Source: Bacillus siamensis KCTC 13613 (GTDB lineage: Bacteria > Bacillota > Bacilli > Bacillales > Bacillaceae). Taken from it: a DNA stretch of 64,000 nt. Position 1 is the stretch's first letter. Each line of letters starts with the position of its first letter. A program made the translations under genes and the position numbers. The stretch is taken from positions 1 to 64,000 of the forward strand of contig NZ_AJVF01000023.1 in NCBI RefSeq assembly GCF_000262045.1, read 5' to 3'. The notes beneath the pieces are model-generated. The model had not been told where the DNA came from, did no database searches, and saw only the letters and a program-made list of their open reading frames with translations. Of the stretch, positions 57,586 through 64,000 are shown one piece after another.

Positions 57586-57600
57586 TTACTCCCACTCAAT
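57586..57600. repeat. guaA-proximal att site
   Basis: TTACTCCCACTCAAT, the reverse complement of the last guaA codons I-E-W-E and stop. Differs at one position from the distal copy at 54202-54216. Confidence 0.72.
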
Positions 57601-59127
57601 CGTTGCAGGCGGCTTGCTCGTAATGTCATACACGACGCGGTTGATGTGTTTCACTTCGTTGACGATCCGTGTTGAAATCACTTCAAGCACATCCCAAGGG
57701 ATACGCGCCCAGTCAGATGTCATGCCGTCGATTGATGTCACGGCACGGATACCGATTGTGTAATCATACGTTCTCGCATCTCCCATGACGCCGACGCTGC
57801 GGATGTCAGGAAGAACCGTGAAGTACTGCCAGATGTCGCGCTCTAGGCCGTGGTTTGCCACTTCTTCACGCAGAATCGCGTCTGATTCACGAACGATTTC
57901 AAGTTTTTCTTCCGTTACTTCGCCAAGTACGCGGATGCCAAGACCAGGGCCAGGGAACGGCTGACGCCATACGATATCATCCGGAAGGCCGAGCTCTGTG
58001 CCAAGCGCGCGCACTTCATCTTTGAAGAGCGTGTTTAACGGCTCGATCAGTTCAAACTGCATATCTTCAGGAAGTCCGCCGACATTGTGGTGAGATTTGA
58101 TCGTTTGCGCCGTTGCAGTACCGCTCTCGATAATATCCGTGTAAAGCGTTCCTTGCGCAAGGTAATCGATGCCTTTAAGCTTGTCCGCTTCATCATCAAA
58201 CACGTAAATGAATTCGTTGCCGATGATTTTGCGTTTTTGCTCAGGATCAGAAACACCTTTCAGCTTGTTTAAGAATCTGTCTTTCGCATCAACTTTAATG
58301 ACATTCATATTAAAGCCTTCGCTGAACGTTTTCATGACGCCTTCCGCTTCGCCTTTACGAAGCAGGCCGTGATCGACGAAAATACAAGTCAGCTGGTCGC
58401 CGATCGCTTTATGAATCAAAGCAGCCACAACAGAGGAATCAACACCGCCGCTTAGCGCGCAAAGAACCTGCTTGTCTCCGACTGTTTCGCGGATTTTTTG
58501 CATTTCGATTTCGATAAAGTTTTCCATTGACCATTTGCCTTCACAATCGCAAACGCCGAAGACAAAGTTTTTCAGAAGATCATTGCCGTATTCAGAGTGG
58601 CGCACTTCCGGGTGGAACTGAACACCGTACCAATTCTTGTCCGCTTTGCTCATCGCTGAATTCGGGCAGTGATGGCTTGTTGCGTCAACAGTGAAGCCTT
58701 CAGGAACTTCTACAACCAAATCGCCGTGGCTCATCCACACAACCTGTTCTTCCGGAAGATCTTTGAACAGGTCAGGAGTTCCTTGAATCTGAATGTTCGC
58801 TTTTCCGTATTCGCGCTGGCTTGCCGCCTCGACTTTTCCTCCGAGATAATGAGTCATCAGCTGCATGCCGTAGCAGATGCCTAATACAGGAATATCGAGT
58901 TCAAAGATTTTTTCGTCACAGCGGAAAGATCCTTCATCATATACACTGTTCGGTCCGCCTGAAAGGATAATTCCTTTTGGATTCATTTCTTTGATTTCCT
59001 CAGCTGTCAACGTATGGGGATGCAGCTCGCTATATACGCCAAATTCACGGATCCGGCGGGTAATCAGCTGGTTATACTGACTGCCGAAATCAAGAACAAG
59101 AATCATTTCATTCACTAACTTCGTCAT
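57586..59127 (-). CDS. guaA: GMP synthase (glutamine-hydrolysing) GuaA
   Basis: A 513-residue two-domain enzyme converting XMP to GMP. N-terminal class I glutaminase: nucleophile elbow GICYGMQL, His and Glu in [12 protein letters not shown]. Synthetase part: P-loop [10 protein letters not shown] and C-terminal dimerisation domain ending [11 protein letters not shown] 59127 is chosen over GTG 59136 because the latter is part of the ribosome site region. Its last codons form the att site of the adjacent element; the protein end is intact. Confidence 0.96.
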   Translation of the reverse strand: MTKLVNEMILVLDFGSQYNQLITRRIREFGVYSELHPHTLTAEEIKEMNPKGIILSGGPNSVYDEGSFRCDEKIFELDIPVLGICYGMQLMTHYLGGKVEAASQREYGKANIQIQGTPDLFKDLPEEQVVWMSHGDLVVEVPEGFTVDATSHHCPNSAMSKADKNWYGVQFHPEVRHSEYGNDLLKNFVFGVCDCEGKWSMENFIEIEMQKIRETVGDKQVLCALSGGVDSSVVAALIHKAIGDQLTCIFVDHGLLRKGEAEGVMKTFSEGFNMNVIKVDAKDRFLNKLKGVSDPEQKRKIIGNEFIYVFDDEADKLKGIDYLAQGTLYTDIIESGTATAQTIKSHHNVGGLPEDMQFELIEPLNTLFKDEVRALGTELGLPDDIVWRQPFPGPGLGIRVLGEVTEEKLEIVRESDAILREEVANHGLERDIWQYFTVLPDIRSVGVMGDARTYDYTIGIRAVTSIDGMTSDWARIPWDVLEVISTRIVNEVKHINRVVYDITSKPPATIEWE

Positions 59128-59136
59128 GGTTGTCAC

Positions 59137-59252
59137 CTAATCTCCTCTAAGTTTTTGACACAGAAAAAACGGAGGACAAACGTTCAGCCCTCTGTCGCGC
59201 AAGACTTGTACGGAAGCCCGGCTTTTTAACGCTCCCGGGCTCCCATTTAACA
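59137..59252 (-). ncRNA. Structured guaA leader
   Basis: About 115 nt between the promoter and guaA. On the minus strand AGCCCGG and CCGGGCT pair around a 13-nt loop (plus 59215-59241 region), followed by GAGGG..CCTCC and TTTTTT, a terminator-like hairpin shortly before the ribosome site. It is not a purine aptamer. It could be an attenuator or a protein-binding leader; the class is unknown to me. Confidence 0.45.
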
Positions 59253-59259
59253 TTCATTT

Positions 59260-59288
59260 ATTCTAACAACAGGACGATATGCGGTCAA
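59260..59288 (-). promoter_or_regulatory. Sigma-A promoter of guaA
   Basis: On the minus strand TTGACC (59283-59288), 17-bp spacer, TAGAAT (59260-59265). The -35 touches the end of yebA. Confidence 0.8.
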
Positions 59289-59290
59289 GA

Positions 59291-61498
59291 CTATCTTGTT
59301 TTAATTATATTTTCCCACAACTGTCCCGATTCATTCCAAAGCTCCGCGGCATTATCCCTGCGGTATAAGGCCCGCTCATAGCGCAGCGTCAGCTCGGACA
59401 TGTCGTTTGTACCGTATGCCTCGTCAATCCTCGCGGCAAAATCGCGCAGCGTTTCTCCGTCTCCTCTGCTGAATCCTTTTCGTTTCAGCTGGCGGAGCAG
59501 CGCGGCATATGCGTCGAAAAAGACGTCTTCATCCGTGCGCCGCTTCAGTCTGGCTGCTGCAGCGTACGGAATCCAGCGCGCGCGGAGCAGCCAGGCGAGC
59601 GCCGCCGCGGCTGAAATCACGAGGATGACGGCTGCATACGGCCACAGCTGTGCCGCGGTTTTGTTGCGGATCACAGGATGCGGTGCCGCACTGTGCTCCC
59701 GCTTTTTCGGTGCTTCTTCTTTTTCAGGCTTTGTTTCCTGACGCTGCTTGTCAGACGGTGTATCCGAATTCCCCGCTGAGCCCCCGCTGTCTTTTCCCGC
59801 TGCTTGATTCTGCTCTGACGTAAACTCCGTCGGATTGGTGAAGCCTTTCGTCGGCTCAAACGTCACCCAGCCCTGATCGGGAAAATACACTTCAACCCAT
59901 GAATGGGCGTTGTTGTTTGTGACTTCATAAATCTGGCCGTTATGGTCGCCTGCGCCTTTATACTCGCCGGATGTATAACCCTTCACCCAGCGGGCGGGAA
60001 TACCCGCAGATCGGAGCAGCACGGCCATAGCCGATGAAAAGTTATCACAATAACCTTTTTTCGTTTCAAACAGAAATTGATCCACATAATCCTGATTGTG
60101 CTCCGGAATGGCGACATCCTGCGTATCATACGAAAATGCGGAAGATCCCAGATAGTCCTCGACAGCCTTCGCTTTATCAAACATATTATGATGATCCCGC
60201 GTCAGCCTGTCCGCAAGCTGTCTCACTCTTTCCGGAACGCTGTCCGGAAGCTGTAAATACCGATCATTGAATTGGTTCTGCTCACGGTATCGTTTCACTT
60301 TCACTTTTCTGAGATCATTCAGCTTAAAGACGGGCGCGTGAAAAGTCACCGTGTACCGTCCCATATTGCGGATGTTGCCCACTTGTTCACTGATCGGCGT
60401 GATTTGCTCGGTGTTTCCGTTCATCTCAAGCTGAATCGAGTGCTTCGGTTTAATATTGGAGAGGCCGATCGGATACATGACGTGATTATAAAGATAATTT
60501 TCATCAATGGACACCTGTGCCGTATAGCGTCTCGTCTGCACACGCCGGTCAAACCATATGTCTTCCACATTGCCGCCGTTCAGTTTATAGGACATGCCCT
60601 GGTCGGTCTCCACCCAGCCTTTTCCCGTATATGTATCCTTCGTTTCCACACGGAAGTACGCCCGCTCTTTTCCCTTCCATGTAAAAACCGGCGTATCGTC
60701 CTGCTGAAAAGGACCGCCCAATGTTTCATCATGATTGCCGTAGCCGATTTTGCTTTCAGCGGCGGGCACTTCTTTGTGATGTGTTATTTTTTTCAGAAAC
60801 GGCACGGGGTCCGGCCAATTCGGATCTGATTTCGGAGCCGCCAGACCGAACACGACGGAAGCGCAGATAAACAGCGCCAGCGGCAGAAACCATTTGAAAA
60901 TCAATCTTTTTTTAAATGCTATGTGTTCTGTCAGGCGGATGCGCTCCATATACAAAAGCCCCATCATCAAAAAGCCGATAAAGACGATCCGGATGACGGC
61001 GTATGCGGCATCATAAGGAGTAAATGTATCAAGTACGGTAATATACGCCACCGTCATGATAAAAAAGAATAAGATTTTCCGCTGATAGATCACCCAATAA
61101 TGCAGCAAATACACAAGCAGCCATAAAAGCACAAAAAACAGCAGTGTGCGGAATGACGGGTTCATATCATTCCATCTTCCGGTTCCGATGTGCCGGACAT
61201 TCAGCATCACGTCCCGCAAAAAAGAAGCAAGCCATTCCGGCTGAAAAACCGAACCTTTATAAAACAGCATGTGAATACTGATTAACGTAAACAGAATGCA
61301 GGACGGCACGGTGACGTACCACCTCATCCGGAAGAATGACAGCAGAAATGCCAAACCGATAAAGACGATGAAAAAACCGGTATGCTTTGTATCCGTAAAA
61401 TTGTGCAGCGGCCTGAGCCATTCCCACAACAATAAAAAAGCGAGAAAATAAAACAGCAGCAGACTCAGCCTGCTTCCCTGGTTCTCGTCATGCGGCAT
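59291..61498 (-). CDS. yebA: Transglutaminase-like membrane protein YebA
   Basis: A 735-residue protein: six to seven N-terminal membrane helices (residues 10-220, DUF3488-like), a large extracytoplasmic region with a transglutaminase-like core (Cys in TKKGYCDNFSSAMAVLLR, His in NNAHSWVEVYFP, Asp after GWVTFEPT), a low-complexity Ser/Gly/Lys linker (about 575-625), a further membrane helix (about 635-655) and a C-terminal DUF4129 domain. Operon with yeaC and yeaD; such trios are thought to act on extracytoplasmic protein or peptide substrates. Confidence 0.9.
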   Translation of the reverse strand: MPHDENQGSRLSLLLFYFLAFLLLWEWLRPLHNFTDTKHTGFFIVFIGLAFLLSFFRMRWYVTVPSCILFTLISIHMLFYKGSVFQPEWLASFLRDVMLNVRHIGTGRWNDMNPSFRTLLFFVLLWLLVYLLHYWVIYQRKILFFFIMTVAYITVLDTFTPYDAAYAVIRIVFIGFLMMGLLYMERIRLTEHIAFKKRLIFKWFLPLALFICASVVFGLAAPKSDPNWPDPVPFLKKITHHKEVPAAESKIGYGNHDETLGGPFQQDDTPVFTWKGKERAYFRVETKDTYTGKGWVETDQGMSYKLNGGNVEDIWFDRRVQTRRYTAQVSIDENYLYNHVMYPIGLSNIKPKHSIQLEMNGNTEQITPISEQVGNIRNMGRYTVTFHAPVFKLNDLRKVKVKRYREQNQFNDRYLQLPDSVPERVRQLADRLTRDHHNMFDKAKAVEDYLGSSAFSYDTQDVAIPEHNQDYVDQFLFETKKGYCDNFSSAMAVLLRSAGIPARWVKGYTSGEYKGAGDHNGQIYEVTNNNAHSWVEVYFPDQGWVTFEPTKGFTNPTEFTSEQNQAAGKDSGGSAGNSDTPSDKQRQETKPEKEEAPKKREHSAAPHPVIRNKTAAQLWPYAAVILVISAAAALAWLLRARWIPYAAAARLKRRTDEDVFFDAYAALLRQLKRKGFSRGDGETLRDFAARIDEAYGTNDMSELTLRYERALYRRDNAAELWNESGQLWENIIKTR

Positions 61499-61516
61499 GG
61501 CGCGCCACCTCTCTTT

Positions 61517-62701
61517 CTAAACAACATGGGACACCCGTTTGTCCCTGATCATTTGCACCTTGATATTCTTTTGAGCGAAGATGCGAGCGAGATTCCGTTC
61601 TTTTTCCGAAAGCACGGCATTCGTTTCTTTCGCCAAAAATACCGTCATGTCAGTGCGGACGGACTCAGCCTGTTTGAGGAGATCTTCTGTAAGACTGCCC
61701 GTCACGACGGCAATAAAAGCTTTGCGGACGCGCGAATCTGCCAGCTCTTTTCCTAAACGACCGCCTGCACCAGCTTCTTCCGATTCAGAAGCTGATGCCA
61801 GGTAACGCAGCACATTTCTGAAATGCTCTTCTCCCTCCCGGACGGGAAAAACAGTCCGGTCGCTCCCTAATGAAATAAATCCTGCGGGAGAGCCCTTCAC
61901 AAGCGCGGTGTAAAGCAGGGATGCTGAGGCTGACACCGCGGCTTCAAATGAAGGAGACGGCCTGCAGTCCAAAAGGAAAATCATATCCGTGCTCTGCAGC
62001 GGGTCAAATTCCTTCGTCATCAGTTCATTGCGCCGCGCGGACGTTTTCCAGTCGAGAGCGGAAAACCGGTCGCCCGGCTGATAATTTCTGACGCCCGCGG
62101 CTATTGCGGAGCGGTGAACCTGAAACGGCGTGCCGGCACCCGCACCTTCTTCGCCTGATGCAGCCTGCTGCTTATCATGAACAGACCCGTACGCCGGGAA
62201 TACTAAGACCGTATCCGTTACGGAAAATGAAGCCGTCTTGTCCAAGAGCCCGAGAACATCTCCCGTCCGCACTCTTATCGTATGGAATTGATGCTCCCCG
62301 CGCGGCGCCTGCGGCAGCTCATATTGTAACGTCAGCTTCTTTTGAAACCACGGAAATACGAGCTGTTTTGCACTGCGCCTCTCGCCAAGCGTTTCCGGCA
62401 TCACGTCTTCAATGACCATATATGTCAGCGGGAACGGCAGGCGCCTCGTCAGCCTGATGGTGACAGACAGTCTGTCACCAGAAGTTAACCGGGCGGAAGA
62501 AATCTCACGCGCCGCCTGAAACGCCCGCAGCGGATACACGGCGACCAGCCCGGCGTAAACGATAAACGGCAAAAACGCATAAAATAAAAACCAGCTCACA
62601 AATCCGCCCTGAAACATGGCATAAGAAAAGACCGCCGCCGTCAGCACGGCCAAAATAAGCAGCTTCCAGCCGTATAACAGCCAATGCACTTTCTTTCTCA
62701 T
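61517..62701 (-). CDS. yeaD: DUF58 protein YeaD
   Basis: A 394-residue protein with two N-terminal membrane helices (about 10-50) and a DUF58 region: VRNYQPGDRFSALDWKTSAR (the R-x-Y-x-x-G-D-x-x-R-x-I-x-W-x-x-S-A-R type signature) followed by a von Willebrand A-like domain (DMIFLLDCRPS). Its start codon shares one base with the yeaC stop. Partner of the MoxR ATPase. Confidence 0.9.
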   Translation of the reverse strand: MRKKVHWLLYGWKLLILAVLTAAVFSYAMFQGGFVSWFLFYAFLPFIVYAGLVAVYPLRAFQAAREISSARLTSGDRLSVTIRLTRRLPFPLTYMVIEDVMPETLGERRSAKQLVFPWFQKKLTLQYELPQAPRGEHQFHTIRVRTGDVLGLLDKTASFSVTDTVLVFPAYGSVHDKQQAASGEEGAGAGTPFQVHRSAIAAGVRNYQPGDRFSALDWKTSARRNELMTKEFDPLQSTDMIFLLDCRPSPSFEAAVSASASLLYTALVKGSPAGFISLGSDRTVFPVREGEEHFRNVLRYLASASESEEAGAGGRLGKELADSRVRKAFIAVVTGSLTEDLLKQAESVRTDMTVFLAKETNAVLSEKERNLARIFAQKNIKVQMIRDKRVSHVV

Positions 62702-63663
62702 TAGCGGACCGACATCCTTTGAACGGGAACTTTTTCCGTTTGCATGATGTCTTCGATAACCGCTTCCGGCGTGACATCATTAAATTTCGCATCGGCAGTC
62801 AAGATCATTCTGTGCGGCAGCGTATACGGAGCCAAATACTGGACGTCATCAGGAATGACGTAATCGCGGTCATGAAGCAGCGCGTACGCCTGCGCGGCTT
62901 TCATTAATGAGATCGAACCGCGCGGACTTACGCCCAAATGTACGGACGGATGCCGGCGGGTATGCTGAGTGATGCCGACGATATACGCTTTAATTCCATC
63001 ATCTACCCGCACCTGCTCCAGTTGTTGCTGGAGGGTGATGAACTGTTCTTTAGAAATGACGGGCTCGAAGGTTTCGAGCGGATTGCGCCCTTCCTGCAAA
63101 GACAGAACCCGAAGCTCCTCCTCGGCAGTCGGATAGCCCATGCGCAGCTTAAATAAAAACCGGTCAAGCTGCGCTTCAGGAAGCGGATACGTTCCTTCAT
63201 ATTCAACCGGGTTTTGTGTCGCCATGACGAAAAACGGCTCGGCCAGCCGCATTGTCTTTCCGTCAATCGTGACATTCCCCTCTTCCATCGCCTCAAGCAA
63301 AGAAGACTGCGTTTTCGGCGAGGTTCTGTTAATTTCATCGGCCAGCACGATGTTCCCCATAATCGGTCCGGGGCGGTACTCAAATTCCATCGTTTTCGTA
63401 TTATAAATAGAGACACCCGTCACATCTGACGGCAGAAGATCCGGCGTGAATTGAATCCTCTTAAAGTCAGCTCCGATCAGCTTGGCCAAAGCGCGGACCA
63501 TCATCGTTTTTCCGACTCCCGGCACGTCTTCCAGCAGCACATGCCCTTTTGCGAGAATAGCGGCCAGGCTGAGTATGGCGATGTCCCGTTTTCCTATGAT
63601 GATGTTTTCAATATGCTCAACGGCTTTCTCCAGCAGCGGATGCAGCTCTTCTTTATAAGCCAT
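62701..63663 (-). CDS. yeaC: MoxR-family AAA+ ATPase YeaC
   Basis: About 320 residues from ATG 63663 (AGGGGGAG upstream). Walker A EDVPGVGKTMMVR, Walker B NIVLADEINRTSPKTQ, sensor 1 VMATQNPVEYEG, and the AAA-lid domain with VSPRGSISLMKAAQAYA. MoxR proteins act as chaperone-like partners of DUF58/VWA proteins. First gene of yeaC-yeaD-yebA. Confidence 0.93.
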   Translation of the reverse strand: MAYKEELHPLLEKAVEHIENIIIGKRDIAILSLAAILAKGHVLLEDVPGVGKTMMVRALAKLIGADFKRIQFTPDLLPSDVTGVSIYNTKTMEFEYRPGPIMGNIVLADEINRTSPKTQSSLLEAMEEGNVTIDGKTMRLAEPFFVMATQNPVEYEGTYPLPEAQLDRFLFKLRMGYPTAEEELRVLSLQEGRNPLETFEPVISKEQFITLQQQLEQVRVDDGIKAYIVGITQHTRRHPSVHLGVSPRGSISLMKAAQAYALLHDRDYVIPDDVQYLAPYTLPHRMILTADAKFNDVTPEAVIEDIMQTEKVPVQRMSVR

Positions 63664-63773
63664 TCTTCTCCCCCTAGTCATCTCTCAAATTTCAATTATT
63701 GTAACCTAACTTTACCACAAAATATAATCAGTATAAAAAAACGTTTCAGCGAATTGTGTTCAGTCCGAAAAGA

Positions 63774-63801
63774 CAAAAAAGCTCCCTTTAGAAAGGAAGC
63801 T
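63774..63801 (-). terminator. Terminator of yeaB
   Basis: AGCTCCCTTT (63780-63789) pairs with AAAGGAAGCT (63792-63801) with one G-T; T-run on the minus strand from 63780 down. Confidence 0.75.
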
Positions 63802-64000
63802 TTATTTCAGCTGAAGAGGCTCCATATGAACGTGTGAATGGTCGATGGCGTGTTCCTCTTTCATCCTGCGTTCTACCTCATTGGCGATATCATGGCTCTC
63901 TTTAATATTCAGATCAGACGGCACTTCAATGACGACATCAATATAAACGCAGCTGCCAAGATATCCCGCTTTAATACCTTTTAAACGGCTGACGCCAAGA
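63802..64000 (-). CDS. yeaB: Cation diffusion facilitator family transporter, C-terminal part (YeaB/MneP)
   Basis: The frame is open to the window edge; 65 C-terminal residues are visible, ending in VHMEPLQLK. The segment LGSCVYIDVVIEVPSDLN, HDIANEVERRMKEEH and the HSHVHMEP end are the cytoplasmic dimerisation and metal-binding domain of CDF transporters. In B. subtilis this position is yeaB (mneP), a manganese exporter. The membrane part lies outside the window. Confidence 0.85.
   Translation of the reverse strand, partial: LGVSRLKGIKAGYLGSCVYIDVVIEVPSDLNIKESHDIANEVERRMKEEHAIDHSHVHMEPLQLK

Larger units (their letters stand above)
54202..57600. mobile_element. Decayed integrative element inserted at the 3' end of guaA
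   Basis: The boundaries are a 15-bp near-repeat: TTATTCCCACTCAAT (54202-54216) and TTACTCCCACTCAAT (57586-57600), the latter being the last codons and stop of guaA. Between them lie 3.4 kb of distinctly AT-rich DNA that is absent between guaA and pbuG in B. subtilis: a PIN-domain gene, an N-terminally truncated tyrosine integrase, small ORFs, a ribbon-helix-helix gene, iteron-like repeats and a terminator. The guaA 3' end is a known hotspot for integrative elements in Firmicutes. No conjugation genes remain, so the element is probably a relic. Confidence 0.8.

Noticed and set aside
59137..59252. guaA leader as a third purine riboswitch or another known aptamer
   Set aside because: None of the conserved purine-aptamer junction bases (TATAAT, GTTTCTACC) are present, and no other class I know matches.

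Overview
The window looks like a chromosomal segment of a Bacillus subtilis-group bacterium, most likely the B. amyloliquefaciens/velezensis branch. Gene order from about 9.6 kb to the end follows B. subtilis (rlmCD/yefA, dgkB, swrC, yerO, gatBAC, opuE, sapB, yerI, yerH, ligA, pcrA, pcrB, yerD, yerC, yerB, yerA, the pur operon, yebGEDC, pbuG, guaA, yebA, yeaD, yeaC, yeaB). The proteins resemble, but are not identical to, the B. subtilis products I know. The species call is inference; no rRNA or tRNA genes are present.

1-9600 is an AT-rich accessory region next to rlmCD. It opens with the C-terminus of a polymorphic toxin carrying a colicin E-type HNH DNase domain, followed by an Im2/Im9-like immunity gene, two tandem YezG-family (DUF600) immunity genes and a decayed third copy. 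Next comes an eight-gene minus-strand operon: a FeeM/LuxI-like N-acyltransferase, an acyl carrier protein, a FabZ-like dehydratase, a ketosynthase, a chain-length-factor-like partner without the catalytic Cys, a FabG-like ketoreductase and a two-gene ABC exporter. A divergent NarL/DegU-type response regulator faces it across about 610 bp. This resembles a minimal, highly reducing type II polyketide/fatty-acid pathway that would release its acyl chain onto an amine and export it. It is the best candidate here for an undescribed system.

9.6-35 kb is conserved core: rRNA methylation, a lipid kinase, the SwrC RND pump with its divergent TetR regulator, the GatCAB amidotransferase, osmoregulated proline uptake (OpuE), the LigA-PcrA-PcrB DNA repair and lipid block, and the yerABCD genes.

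35-48.3 kb is the twelve-gene purine operon (transcribed purE to purD on the minus strand), with paired PurR boxes, a sigma-A promoter, a guanine-type purine riboswitch and an intrinsic terminator. pbuG at 50.5-51.8 kb has the same arrangement. guaA has its own promoter and a structured leader.

52.1-54.1 kb holds an ECF sigma factor and a DUF4179-type anti-sigma factor. 54.2-57.6 kb is a small AT-rich decayed integrative element bounded by 15-bp repeats, one of which is the 3' end of guaA. It carries a PIN-domain gene, an N-terminally truncated tyrosine integrase, a ribbon-helix-helix protein, small ORFs and an iteron-like array. The window ends in a transglutaminase/DUF58/MoxR operon and the 3' end of a cation-diffusion-facilitator gene.
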